From Suttonella ornithocola (lineage in GTDB: Bacteria; Pseudomonadota; Gammaproteobacteria; Cardiobacteriales; Cardiobacteriaceae), in the NCBI RefSeq assembly GCF_001889065.1, contig NZ_LWHB01000145.1, forward strand, positions 49 through 9,871: 9,823 nt of DNA, written 5' to 3'. The stretch's first letter is position 1. Each line of letters begins with the position of its first letter. The notes beneath the pieces were generated by a model that did not search any database, was not told the DNA's origin, and saw nothing but the letters and a program-made list of their open reading frames with translations. The position numbers and the translations under genes were made by a program. This document shows, piece after piece, positions 1 through 6,841 of the stretch.

Positions 1-246
1 AAAAACAGTGTAATTGTCATGGACAATGTCCGCTTTTCAATAAACGCAGTGATATTCAAGCAATCATTGAAGAGCATGGGCATGAGATAGTTTGGTTACC
101 CCCTTATAGTCCAGACTTAAATCCCATTGAAAAGATGTGGGCTTGGATTAAGCAAATACGCAAAGAATGGCGGATGGATTGTATTGATACTTTATGCTTT
201 TATCTGCTTTGGATTGGATTGGGTTGGGTTTTAGATGATTGCACTA
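1..246 (+). mobile_element. IS630-family element, 3' end (partial)
   Basis: The window opens inside an insertion sequence. It encodes the C-terminal part of a DDE transposase with the IS630 hallmark PPYSPDLNPIEKMWAWIK. The element ends in an inverted repeat that reads, from outside in, TAGTGCAATCATCTAAAACC, followed by TA at 247-248, the expected target duplication for this family. Further in, the block CCAAAGCAGATA recurs at the start of the element at 9607, so the two appear to be the two ends of the same or closely related IS types. The upstream part of the element lies outside the window. The exact end depends on the convention that the element starts with TAGT after a duplicated TA; the neighbouring MITE supports that choice. 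Confidence 0.85.
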
Positions 247-311
247 TATATGTATTTTGTTATTTTATTTGTAGAGGTATTGCTGAGATTTTCTTTTTTA
301 AAAAACGTTGA
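1..311 (+). pseudogene. IS630-family transposase, C-terminal part, frameshifted
   Basis: Bases 1-38 read as NSVIVMDNVRF, which carries the second catalytic Asp (MDN). The matching continuation, NKRSDIQAIIEEHGHEIVW, lies in another frame from base 39 and leads into PPYSPDLNPIEKMWAWIK, with the catalytic Glu in NPIE. The expected join RFHNKRSDIQ is one base short around 34-38 (cgcttttcaat), so either a base was lost or a -1 slip at the TTTT run is needed. In the first frame a TAG stops translation at 88-90. The second frame has no stop inside the element and runs out through the inverted repeat to a TGA at 309-311. This DDE enzyme family catalyses cut-and-paste insertion at TA. I consider it probably inactive, but many IS630 elements use frameshifting, so loss of function is inferred. 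Confidence 0.75.
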
Positions 312-444
312 GTATATAGGAAGAAATAAAAAGACAGAAGATGTAAAAAATATAAATATTATAAACTTTATAGTAATTAATTTAATTGCGTATGTATCAA
401 TTGAATTGCTATATATTGTTAATTGGTTTATGCTATTTAAGTAA
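249..444 (+). pseudogene. Membrane-protein remnant next to the IS end
   Basis: An open frame of about 65 codons runs from the IS junction to TAA at 442-444. It can formally start at an ATG inside the IS end (235) or at 250, but neither has a Shine-Dalgarno site. The product has a hydrophobic N-terminal stretch (YFVILFVEVLL), a charged middle (KNVEYIGRNKKTEDVK) and a second hydrophobic helix (INFIVINLIAYVSIELLYIV). Codon first positions are rich in G and A, as expected for real coding sequence, more so than in the opposite frame. I recognise no family. The likeliest reading is the C-terminal part of a two-helix or larger membrane protein whose 5' part was cut off by the IS. A short intact gene starting at the ATG at 250 cannot be excluded. 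Confidence 0.4.
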
Positions 445-450
445 GAGTAG

Positions 451-567
451 ATGATTCTGTTTCCAATTATAAAAGATAATGTAACAGATAGTATAGAGGA
501 GATTAATAGTGTTTTAGAAACTAAGCTTAGATTTTTGTTTAAGGATTTTTTTATATTTTTCATATAG
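451..567 (+). CDS. Small hypothetical ORF (38 aa)
   Basis: This ORF starts with ATG seven bases after the preceding stop, in the same frame (TAA GAG TAG ATG), and ends in TAG just before the terminator at 582-618. A weak AAGAG precedes the start. The product begins MILFPIIKDNVTDSIEEINS and has an acidic amphipathic middle and a very hydrophobic end rich in Phe. First-codon-position G content looks like coding sequence. I recognise no family. It could be an independent small gene, or the tail of the upstream remnant after the in-frame stops arose. Confidence 0.3.
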   Translation: MILFPIIKDNVTDSIEEINSVLETKLRFLFKDFFIFFI

Positions 568-581
568 AGAATGAATGTTGG

Positions 582-618
582 AAACTAAAAAGGCGGTAGT
601 TTACCGCCTTTTTAGTTT
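582..618. terminator. Bidirectional rho-independent terminator
   Basis: A perfect 17-bp inverted repeat, AAACTAAAAAGGCGGTA / TACCGCCTTTTTAGTTT, has a 3-base loop (GTT). Its GC-rich core is flanked by an A-run and a T-run, so it works on either strand. It lies 16 bases past the pgi stop and closes the pgm-pgi operon on the minus strand. It also ends plus-strand transcription coming from 249-567. Confidence 0.93.
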
Positions 619-634
619 ATATACTTAAATTTAA

Positions 635-2212
635 TTATGATTTTAGATGCTTAATCAAGCTTTCTGTGCTTGCATCATGATGTTTGCCAATTTCGCCTCT
701 TAGGCTGGCTTCTGTGCCTTTGGCGAGGACTTTTCCGAGTTCAACACCCCATTGGTCGTAGGCGTTTACGTCGTAGAGGATGCCTAATATGGTGGTTTTG
801 TGTTCGTATAGGGCAATCATCGCGCCTAGGCATTCTGGGGTGAGTTCGTCTAGGATGAGCATGGTGCTTGGGCGGTTGCCAGGGCAGGTGCGTTGGTAGC
901 GTTCTGCTTCAGGGATGTCTTGTAGATCGCTTTCATCTCGTCCGCGCATGAGTGCTTCAGCTTGTGCCAGGCAGTGTCCGTGAATGATGCTTGCTGCATG
1001 CTCCATGCCTTCTGGGGCTTTTTTGACGGTGATGAAGTCAAGTGGAATGCGGCGTTGTCCTTGATGGAGTAGTTGGAAAAAGGCGTGTTGGGCTTCTGTG
1101 CCAGTTCCACCCCAAATAATCATGCCGCTTGGTTGGGTAAGCGGTTTACCGTCGCGTGTCGCACGTTTGCCGAGGCTTTCCATGTCTAGTTGTTGTAGGT
1201 ATTGTGGGAAAGGCGCAAGGCTGTGCGCATACATAATGAGTGAGCGGTTATTGATGCCAAAGTAATGGTTATACCAGCAGTCTAGTAGGGCAAGCTGAAT
1301 AGGGAGGTTGTCTTGGGTATCGGCGGTTTGGAAGTGTTGATCCATTTGGTGCGCGCCGTTAAGGAGGCGTGCGTAGTAGTCGTAGCCGTTTTGTAGGATG
1401 AAGGGGAGGCTGATGGCCGACCAAAGGGAAAAGCGTCCGCCGACCCAGTCCCAGAATGGGAGGACTCGCTCGGCTGTAATGCCAAAAGCAGCGGCTTTTT
1501 CTACGTTGGCAGAGAGCGCAATCATTCGTTGGTCGGTTGCTTCGCCACCGGCTTGTCGCAACCAGTCGCGCATGATTTTAGCGTTTTCTAAGGTTTCTTC
1601 GGTACCAAAGCTTTTTGATGCCACGATGAGAAGAGTGGTTGCCGGGTTAAGCTGTTTTTGTAGGTGACGAATTTGGACAGGGTCGGGCGTTGCGAGGAAA
1701 TGAATGTTCGGACCGTCGGCTTCATGGGCAAAGGCTTCGCAGAGTAGGCGTGGTCCGAGTTCGCTGCCGCCAATACCGATGTGGATGATGTCGGTGATGG
1801 TTTGTCCGTCATAGCCTTTCCAGTTGCCATTACGGATTTCTTTGCTGATGCTTTTCATGCGTTGGCGAACGTCGCGAATTTCGGCGTTAACGTCAATGCC
1901 GTTGACAACAAATTCCCCTTCTGCCGGTGCGCGGAGTGCGTGATGTAGTGCAGGACGATGTTCACCAGTATTGACGTTATCCCCACGGGTAATGGCAGCA
2001 ATGCCTTCAGCAACGCCGGCTTGTTCTGCCCATTGTTGCCAAAGTTTGGCAGTTTGTTGGTTAATGTGGTTTTTGGATAGGTCCGCATAGATGCCCGCGA
2101 TTTGATAGGTGTTATCTGCAATGCGATTAGGCTCTTGTGCAAAGAGTTCGGTTAGTGTTGTATTTTGGATTTGGGCGGCATGTTCGCGGAGTTTTTCGTG
2201 AATATGGCTCAT
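635..2212 (-). CDS. pgi: Glucose-6-phosphate isomerase
   Basis: This cytoplasmic enzyme interconverts glucose-6-phosphate and fructose-6-phosphate in glycolysis and gluconeogenesis. It has 525 residues, slightly shorter than the roughly 550 of the E. coli enzyme, and appears complete. Visible hallmarks are HIGIGGSELGP (about 144-154), the phosphate-binding SKSFGTEET (199-207), the family signature WVGGRFSLWSAISLP (256-270), and the C-terminal signature NAYDQWGVELGK (483-494). The catalytic residues expected in the family are present: Glu345 in MESLGKR, His376 in TEAQHAF, and Lys494. The start is supported by AAAGGA about seven bases upstream. It begins 23 bases after the pgm stop and is probably the second gene of a pgm-pgi operon, ended by the terminator at 582-618. 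Nothing looks damaged. Confidence 0.97.
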   Translation of the reverse strand: MSHIHEKLREHAAQIQNTTLTELFAQEPNRIADNTYQIAGIYADLSKNHINQQTAKLWQQWAEQAGVAEGIAAITRGDNVNTGEHRPALHHALRAPAEGEFVVNGIDVNAEIRDVRQRMKSISKEIRNGNWKGYDGQTITDIIHIGIGGSELGPRLLCEAFAHEADGPNIHFLATPDPVQIRHLQKQLNPATTLLIVASKSFGTEETLENAKIMRDWLRQAGGEATDQRMIALSANVEKAAAFGITAERVLPFWDWVGGRFSLWSAISLPFILQNGYDYYARLLNGAHQMDQHFQTADTQDNLPIQLALLDCWYNHYFGINNRSLIMYAHSLAPFPQYLQQLDMESLGKRATRDGKPLTQPSGMIIWGGTGTEAQHAFFQLLHQGQRRIPLDFITVKKAPEGMEHAASIIHGHCLAQAEALMRGRDESDLQDIPEAERYQRTCPGNRPSTMLILDELTPECLGAMIALYEHKTTILGILYDVNAYDQWGVELGKVLAKGTEASLRGEIGKHHDASTESLIKHLKS

Positions 2213-2235
2213 CGTTTTTCCTTTTGTTTGAGATT

Positions 2236-3855
2236 TTAAGCAATATTGTTTGGCTGACTTCGACCAATATGACGCTGCATGTCCATAATGTTTTGCGCAA
2301 GGGTGGCAAGAGTGGTGGTGGTACCCACTAGTGCAGGGGTGCGTTCACCGGGTTGTTGCCAATATTCGCAATAAAGTCGTAGGGTTGCGCCCCGTGTGTC
2401 TGTGCCAGATAGGCGACAGATGATGCGCGCGCGTTGACCAAACTGTATTTGTAATCCTTGATTGGGGCTGATTTCGTTATTGGTAGGGTCGGTGTAGTTG
2501 AATTGTGCGGCATGGGTAACGGTTAGTCCGCTCATTTCTGACCCGATATGTTTACGCATATTTTGTTCAAATGCGTTAATCATTTCTTGTGCTTGGTTTT
2601 TGTCTAGTTCGGTGTAATCAAAGCGATTAAAGTGATGACGACCGTAGGTATTCCAGTGGTTGGTTAAGAGGGTATCAAGGGTTTGTTGGTTTTGCGCGAG
2701 TAGGCTGAGCCAACAAAGGATGGTCCAAATACCGTCTTTTTCACGAATATGGTTGCCGCCGGTGCCAAAGCTTTCTTCGCCACAGAGTTGGATTTTATTA
2801 GCGTCTAGTAGATTGGCAAAGAATTTCCAGCCGGTTGGGGTTTCATAACAAGCCAGTTGTTTGGCTTGAGCGACGGCATCTATGGCTCGGCTGGTTGGCA
2901 TGGTGCGTCCAATACCTGTTAGCTCCGCTAAGCAAGCAATATCTGTATGGCGGTCAGCAATAATGGCTAAGCTATCGCAAGGGTTTACAAAGTGTTTACG
3001 TCCCATAATGAGGTTGCGGTCGCCGTCGCCGTCAGAAGCTGCGCCCATGATGGCTTCGGGATGTTTTTGCATCGCAGCTTGTAGGTCTTGCGCATGGGAA
3101 GGTTGCGGGTCGGGATGTCCACCGCCAAAATCAGGTAAGGGAGTAGTGTTGATGAGATAGTGTTCTGGTAGTCCTAAACGATGGCTGAATATTTCTTTGG
3201 CGTAAGGTCCAGTTGCGGCGTGCATGGCATCAAAGATAATCGGATTAGCAGAGAGGTATTGCCGTATTTTGTCAAAATCAAAAAGTTGCTCCATGAGGTC
3301 GGCATAATCTTCGGTGCTGCTAATGATATCTAAGGTCATTGTCCCTAAGGTGTGTTGACCAATGGTGTTTAGCGCAGGAAGGGTAATATCGGCAATGGTG
3401 TATTCTTTGAGCTGTTTGCTGGTTTCAAAGACGGCGTTGGTTGCTGATTCTGGTGCAGGTTGACCTGCATTAAGGTTAAATTTAATGCCGAAGTCGCCAT
3501 TTTCGCCGCCAGGATTATGGCTAGCGGATAAGATAATGCCGTAATCTGCTTGATAGTGTCGGATGATATGAGAAGCCGCAGGTGTTGATAGTAAACCGTT
3601 CTCTCCTATAATTAAGCGTTTTACGCCTTGTGCGGCTGCCATTTTAATAACGATTTGGATAGCAGTCTCATTATAAAAGCGTCCGTCTCCACCTAATACA
3701 ATGGTTTTATTTTCTGCACCTAAGGTAGAGAAAATGGCTTGGATAAAGCTTTCGGTATAGTGGGGCTGCTGGAAGTGCTTAACAGATTTGCGCAGCCCAG
3801 ATGTGCCGGGGGATTGGTCAATAAAAGCTGTAAAGGAAACGGTTTTTATATCCAT
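2236..3855 (-). CDS. pgm: Phosphoglucomutase (alpha-D-glucose specific, PGM1-like)
   Basis: It interconverts glucose-1-phosphate and glucose-6-phosphate through a phosphoserine, linking glycolysis with UDP-glucose, glycogen and cell-envelope sugar synthesis in the cytoplasm. The 539-residue sequence has all four parts of the phosphohexomutase fold: an N-terminal PGTSGLRK (16-23), the active-site loop SASHNPGG with phosphorylated Ser112, the magnesium loop DGDGDR (Asp275, 277, 279), the sugar-binding CGEESFGTGG (358-367), and the phosphate-binding RLSGTDTRGA (481-490). These spacings resemble the eukaryotic PGM1 and Agrobacterium-type enzyme more than ManB/AlgC-type mutases; this is family-level recognition, not a search. 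The start has GAGAGG five bases upstream. It precedes pgi with a 23-base gap, so the two are probably co-transcribed. Confidence 0.95.
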   Translation of the reverse strand: MDIKTVSFTAFIDQSPGTSGLRKSVKHFQQPHYTESFIQAIFSTLGAENKTIVLGGDGRFYNETAIQIVIKMAAAQGVKRLIIGENGLLSTPAASHIIRHYQADYGIILSASHNPGGENGDFGIKFNLNAGQPAPESATNAVFETSKQLKEYTIADITLPALNTIGQHTLGTMTLDIISSTEDYADLMEQLFDFDKIRQYLSANPIIFDAMHAATGPYAKEIFSHRLGLPEHYLINTTPLPDFGGGHPDPQPSHAQDLQAAMQKHPEAIMGAASDGDGDRNLIMGRKHFVNPCDSLAIIADRHTDIACLAELTGIGRTMPTSRAIDAVAQAKQLACYETPTGWKFFANLLDANKIQLCGEESFGTGGNHIREKDGIWTILCWLSLLAQNQQTLDTLLTNHWNTYGRHHFNRFDYTELDKNQAQEMINAFEQNMRKHIGSEMSGLTVTHAAQFNYTDPTNNEISPNQGLQIQFGQRARIICRLSGTDTRGATLRLYCEYWQQPGERTPALVGTTTTLATLAQNIMDMQRHIGRSQPNNIA

Positions 3856-3980
3856 GGTGACCTCTCTTTGGACGATTTCGCTTAATGAGCAGATTTAAGG
3901 TTGAAATATACGCTTTTTTGAAATAGATAAAAAGTAGTTTTGTTTTTTATAAAATTTTAGGGAAATAAAAGGTTTTCTTA

Positions 3981-4001
3981 GGACAACTACATGAGTTGCC
4001 C
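3981..4001 (-). terminator. Putative terminator hairpin after tpx
   Basis: An 8-bp stem, GGGCAACT / AGTTGTCC on the minus strand (one G-U pair) with a 5-base loop, starts 17 bases past the tpx stop. The following minus-strand bases (taagaaaaccttttattt) contain only a loose T-rich tail, so it is a weak terminator or an RNA-stabilising stem. It sits between tpx and the pgm-pgi operon, which suggests they are separate transcripts. The remaining bases to 3855 are AT-rich and probably hold the pgm promoter, but I see no convincing -35/-10 pair. Confidence 0.5.
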
Positions 4002-4017
4002 TTATTGACATAACTAC

Positions 4018-4518
4018 TTACAGTGCTTTTAAAGCGCTTTCATAATCTGGCTCATCTGTGATTTCATCAACGAGCTGAGTATAAAGTACTTGATTGTTTT
4101 CATCTAAGACAATCACCGCTCGAGCATTTAAGCCTTTTAGTGGTCCGTTTTTTTGTAGAATGCCGTAAGCAGTCGCAAATTCTGGTGAGCGGAAGTTTGA
4201 TAACATTATGACGTTATCTAAGCCTTCAGCGGCACAAAATCGTTTTTGAGCAAAGGGTAGGTCAGCAGAAATACATAAAACAACGGTATTTTCAGCAGCT
4301 GCGGCTTTTTCGTTAAATTTGCGAACAGAAGTTGCGCATACTCCTGTGTCAACACTTGGAAAGATATTGAGAACTTTACGTTTTCCAGAAAAATCGTTCA
4401 GCGTTTTTTCAGCTAGTTCTGTATCAACTAATGCAAAGTTTGGTGCGATAGCGTCTTTGATGGGCAATGTTCCTGCGAGATTGACAGTGGTATCGTGATG
4501 AAAAGTCACTTGAGTCAT
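4018..4518 (-). CDS. tpx: Thiol peroxidase Tpx (atypical 2-Cys peroxiredoxin)
   Basis: It reduces hydrogen peroxide and alkyl hydroperoxides with electrons from thioredoxin. The protein has 166 residues, the normal length of the family, with no signal peptide visible. The peroxidatic cysteine is Cys61 in PSVDTGVCATSVRKFN, and the resolving cysteine is Cys95 in QKRFCAAEGL; both positions match the E. coli numbering. The active-site Thr58 and a distal Arg133 (LNARAVIVLDE) are also present. A third cysteine at 82 (VVLCISADLPFAQ) is the usual non-catalytic one. The start is fixed by AAGGAG seven bases upstream. It has its own putative promoter at 4545-4573 and is separated from the upstream peroxidase gene by a strong hairpin, so it is likely a single-gene unit with a role next to that peroxidase in oxidant defence. 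Confidence 0.97.
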   Translation of the reverse strand: MTQVTFHHDTTVNLAGTLPIKDAIAPNFALVDTELAEKTLNDFSGKRKVLNIFPSVDTGVCATSVRKFNEKAAAAENTVVLCISADLPFAQKRFCAAEGLDNVIMLSNFRSPEFATAYGILQKNGPLKGLNARAVIVLDENNQVLYTQLVDEITDEPDYESALKAL

Positions 4519-4544
4519 TGTAGTCTCCTTCGTGTAAAACGATC

Positions 4545-4573
4545 ATTCTAGAGGCTGTTATGATTTATTGCCA
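4545..4573 (-). promoter_or_regulatory. Putative tpx promoter
   Basis: On the minus strand, TAGAAT (4545-4550) differs from the -10 consensus at one base. TGGCAA (4568-4573) is a poor -35 at exactly 17 bases spacing. It lies 26 bases upstream of the tpx start, leaving room for a short leader with the AAGGAG site. The weak -35 would fit activator dependence, but I see no clear OxyR-like site. Confidence 0.35.
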
Positions 4574-4590
4574 CTGTTTGAAAGGAATAG

Positions 4591-4618
4591 TGGGCTACTC
4601 CTAAATCGGAGTAGCCTA
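4591..4618. terminator. Hairpin after the cytochrome c peroxidase gene
   Basis: A perfect 9-bp inverted repeat, GGCTACTCC / GGAGTAGCC with loop TAAATC, extends to 11 bp with one G-U pair. It begins a few bases beyond the peroxidase stop codon on the minus strand. No T-run follows on either strand, so it may end transcription only with a helper factor or mainly protect the 3' end of the mRNA. It nearly touches the putative tpx -35 region. Confidence 0.6.
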
Positions 4619-4623
4619 GAAGG

Positions 4624-5688
4624 TTATTTGGTTTGTGGATATTTTTCAAAAACGGATTTTGGTAAAAGCGGAATAACGCGAGCTTGTTCGCTCACTTCGC
4701 CAGTTAGTGAATTCAAGAATGCAACGATATCATCAATATCTTTTTCAGGAAGTTCGCGTCCTAACTGTGCCATACCCATGATTTTTACTGCACGGTGTAA
4801 AGATTTGACGCTACCATCATGGAAGTAAGGATAGGTATATTCAACGTTACGAAGGGTGGGAACACGGAATAGGAATTTATCATTTTCGGCTTTGGTTACT
4901 TCAAAGCGACCTTCGTCGTGTTCTTCTGCGCCTGTAAATTTCCAGTAAGGACCGTCAACTAAACCAAATTTTTGGAATTGTCCGCCGCCAAGGTTTACGC
5001 CACTATGGCAAGCAATACAGCCATAATCCATGAATTTGTTAAGACCAGCAAGTTGTGTCGGACTTAGCGCGTCTGTGTCTCCTTGTAAGAAACGATCAAA
5101 AGGAGAAGGCGTAATTAAAGTGCGTTCGTAAGCGCCAATGGCTTGTGTAATGTGCTTAAAAGTTACAGGATCTTTATCACCAAAGATATCTTTAAAGCTT
5201 TCAACATAGCCGGGGATTTCAGAAACGCGTTTAACGGCTTCTGCTTCATCTGCTAAACCCATTTCAACAGGGTTAAGCAAAGGTCCACCTGCTTGTTCTT
5301 CTACATCTTGCGCGCGTCCATCCCAAAACTGCGTGGTATTTAAAGCGGCATTTAATGTGGTTGGTGGATTACGACCACCCGGTTTGGCATCTGTTCCTAA
5401 ACTTTTTGGTAGATTATCTACGCCATAAGTTGCTAAATTATGGCAGCTATTGCAAGAAACGTTGCCATTTTTAGATAAACGGGGGTCAAAATACAGTTCA
5501 TGACCTAATTTAACTAAAGCTGGTGTGGTGTCAGGATTTGCAGATTCTAGCTGCGCACTTTTCGGCAGGGGTTGAAAAACATTTTTGGCTTTTTCTAAGG
5601 TTGCTGCTGCGTCAGTTGACGTTTCTGCCCAAATATTAGCAGAGACCGCAGTAACTGCAATTACCAATGCTGCGCGGAGTGTTGTCAT
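4624..5688 (-). CDS. ccp: Periplasmic di-heme cytochrome c peroxidase
   Basis: It reduces hydrogen peroxide to water in the periplasm with electrons from small c-type cytochromes or quinol-derived electron flow. The 354-residue precursor has a signal peptide (hydrophobic 5-19, likely cut after ANIWA, residue 21). Two heme-attachment motifs are seen: CNSCH at 79-83 (low-potential, peroxidatic heme domain) and CIACH at 224-228 (high-potential domain). Other family residues are Trp122 in FWDGRA, the conserved Glu142 in NPVEMG, His290 in YPYFHDGS, and the Met-containing MGMAQLG (304-310), which likely supplies the axial ligand of the second heme. GAGAGG stands five bases before the ATG. No gene in the window makes the heme-maturation machinery. 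The fit to the bacterial CcpA/MauG family is strong; a MauG-like modifying role is less likely given the Met ligand. Confidence 0.95.
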   Translation of the reverse strand: MTTLRAALVIAVTAVSANIWAETSTDAAATLEKAKNVFQPLPKSAQLESANPDTTPALVKLGHELYFDPRLSKNGNVSCNSCHNLATYGVDNLPKSLGTDAKPGGRNPPTTLNAALNTTQFWDGRAQDVEEQAGGPLLNPVEMGLADEAEAVKRVSEIPGYVESFKDIFGDKDPVTFKHITQAIGAYERTLITPSPFDRFLQGDTDALSPTQLAGLNKFMDYGCIACHSGVNLGGGQFQKFGLVDGPYWKFTGAEEHDEGRFEVTKAENDKFLFRVPTLRNVEYTYPYFHDGSVKSLHRAVKIMGMAQLGRELPEKDIDDIVAFLNSLTGEVSEQARVIPLLPKSVFEKYPQTK

Positions 5689-5728
5689 AATTGCCTCTCT
5701 TTTTTATTGCATCATCATGTGCGAGTCA

Positions 5729-5734
5729 ATTATA
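5729..5734 (-). promoter_or_regulatory. ccp: Putative -10 element of the peroxidase gene
   Basis: A perfect minus-strand TATAAT lies about 40 bases upstream of the start codon. No good -35 stands 17 bases further up (CCGCAG), which would fit an activator-dependent promoter. Known bacterial ccp genes are often controlled by FNR-type regulators, but I see no TTGAT-N4-ATCAA site. The 13-base palindrome AATTAAGTTAATT at 5771-5783 is a possible protein-binding site upstream. Confidence 0.4.
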
Positions 5735-5803
5735 ACGAAAATTTTATCTATCTGCGGTTGTTTTGAGGAAAATTAAGTTAATTCGTGGTATTTTGTGGAA
5801 ATG

Positions 5804-5818
5804 GAACTAAAATAGTTC
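5804..5818. promoter_or_regulatory. Palindrome GAACTA-AAA-TAGTTC, possible operator
   Basis: A perfect 6-bp dyad with a 3-base centre lies in the 200-base region between the peroxidase gene and the plus-strand leader ORF. Together with the palindrome AATTAAGTTAATT (5771-5783) it gives this divergent intergenic region two candidate regulator sites. Short AT-rich dyads arise easily by chance, so this is a candidate only. I do not recognise the motif. Confidence 0.25.
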
Positions 5819-5888
5819 TTATATAACCATAAAGCGACTTTCTATTGGTAAGAATATGCTTAATAGATGAGAAAGATTCGGAAGGAAA

Positions 5889-5963
5889 ATGGCTCATTAT
5901 TTAGAATACTCATGTTTAGACGGTTTTGTTTTTAAGGCATTAGGCGATATACTCATCAAATGA
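5889..5963 (+). CDS. Small upstream ORF (24 aa), coupled to the next gene
   Basis: The ORF starts with ATG four bases after a purine-rich GGAAGG site (5880-5885; short spacing) and runs 24 codons (MAHYLEYSCL...ILIK). Its TGA overlaps the ATG of the next gene (ATGA at 5960-5963). The next gene has no Shine-Dalgarno site of its own, so re-initiation by ribosomes leaving this ORF would explain how it is translated. The product has one Cys, a mixed composition and no signal peptide. I know no family for it. It may be a leader whose act of translation matters rather than its product, or a real small protein. Confidence 0.45.
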   Translation: MAHYLEYSCLDGFVFKALGDILIK

Positions 5964-6649
5964 TTTTTATCAATAACCGCTTTAATATCATGAATAAACT
6001 TCTAAATATGATAGGGTTTAGTGCCTGTATGGTATTAACATTTCCTATACAAAGTTTTGCGCAAAGTGAAGCACTCCGTCCCGCGGCTTATGACAAAAAT
6101 GGGCGATTGATTACAAATGCAGAGCAAGTCGCACAAGATAGGGAAGCTGGTATTTTGCAGCGAGGTGGATATAATCCTGCAGTGGCAGAAAGAGCGGCGA
6201 AAGAGCGTCAACGTGCATTAGACGCTAAAAATGTGCCTAAATTGGGTAATACCAATGCACCTAATTCTAATGCCGCATCTGCGCGTAACATTTATCGTTG
6301 TAAAAAAGGTAAAGCAGAAGTTTATGCAGATGATGAAAACAAATATAAATTCAGCCAGTGTCAACTGGTACGTCGTGCGACTTCTGAGCAAGCATACGGT
6401 GAAAATACGCCTAATTATGGCGCTTATAACCAAAGCCCACCTGCCGCTGCCAATCCGGCACTAATGCCAGAGGTTCGCCCAGCTACTACCCCTAAACAGG
6501 AATCTACTCGCGGCATTCCTTGTAGTGGCGCAATTTTGTATAAGGGTAGCACTTATATTTTTAATGAAAGCGAACCTTGCCCTATTCCAGAAAGCGTTTT
6601 TAATAATCGTAAGCCGATTGAAGCGGAACCAACTTATTATACGCAATAA
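5960..6649 (+). CDS. Secreted hypothetical protein with two Cys-pair modules
   Basis: The start at 5960 gives 229 residues and overlaps the upstream small ORF; the alternative ATG at 5990 gives 219 residues and a more typical signal peptide. Neither has a Shine-Dalgarno site. The hydrophobic segment LLNMIGFSACMVLTF ends in SFAQ (residues 32-35), a likely signal-peptidase site, so the product is probably periplasmic or exported. The mature part has a charged, probably helical region (55-90, rich in Arg, Glu, Ala), then IYRCKKGKAEVY...FSQC (Cys114 and Cys134), a Pro/Ala/Asn-rich linker (145-180), and IPCSGAILYKGSTYIF...PC (Cys188 and Cys207). The pairs are 19 and 18 residues apart and loosely resemble each other, and resemble DUF4124-like periplasmic modules. 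The function is unknown. A strong terminator follows directly. Confidence 0.8.
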   Translation: MIFINNRFNIMNKLLNMIGFSACMVLTFPIQSFAQSEALRPAAYDKNGRLITNAEQVAQDREAGILQRGGYNPAVAERAAKERQRALDAKNVPKLGNTNAPNSNAASARNIYRCKKGKAEVYADDENKYKFSQCQLVRRATSEQAYGENTPNYGAYNQSPPAAANPALMPEVRPATTPKQESTRGIPCSGAILYKGSTYIFNESEPCPIPESVFNNRKPIEAEPTYYTQ

Positions 6650-6687
6650 AAAAATCGGATATTTCATCTGAAATATCCGATTTTTTT
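6648..6687. terminator. Bidirectional rho-independent terminator
   Basis: A perfect 18-bp inverted repeat (AAAAAAATCGGATATTTC, loop ATCT, then its complement ending in seven T) starts within the stop codon of the secreted-protein gene. It serves that gene on the plus strand. Because it lies 11 bases past the stop of the interrupted membrane-protein gene, it serves that gene on the minus strand too. Confidence 0.95.
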
Positions 6688-6697
6688 ATTGCCTTAT

Positions 6698-6839
6698 TCA
6701 CTCATATACTTCTACATAAATTCTACCGCCCTTGACTTCAGTAATAGTGATACCAACGGTTTTTCCATTGGAAAGTGTTGCAACGGCATCATGCTTCTTT
6801 CCATGAGATTCTATGATGGCGACCTCTTCACAAGAAGTA
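6698..6839 (-). pseudogene. 3' fragment of membrane-protein gene cut by the MITE
   Basis: Reading from the MITE edge, the minus strand encodes 46 residues, TSCEEVAIIESHGKKHDAVA...GGRIYVEVYE, up to TGA at 6698-6700. There is no start codon in frame, and a stop lies just upstream inside the MITE inverted repeat, so the fragment cannot be translated by itself. The pattern of alternating hydrophobic residues with a conserved-looking NGKTV-GITI-GG-IYVEV suggests a small beta-rich domain, of a type often found at the C terminus of small bacterial membrane or lipoproteins. It joins in frame to the N-terminal part at 6936-7370 once the MITE and one TA copy are removed. It ends 11 bases before the terminator at 6648-6687. 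Confidence 0.85.
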
Positions 6840-6841
6840 TA

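Noticed and set aside
231..563. 110-residue minus-strand frame with membrane-like product
   Set aside because: It lacks a ribosome site, has few G-starting codons, starts 19 bases from the pgi terminator, and overlaps plus-strand frames whose codon first positions look more like coding sequence. It remains possible but is the weaker choice.
2882..3160. 92-residue plus-strand frame inside pgm, and similar frames inside pgi and queH
   Set aside because: They are shadows of well-recognised genes, with biased composition and no family resemblance.
5689..5800. FNR or OxyR site controlling the peroxidase gene
   Set aside because: No TTGAT-N4-ATCAA and no convincing OxyR pattern; only generic AT-rich palindromes are present.
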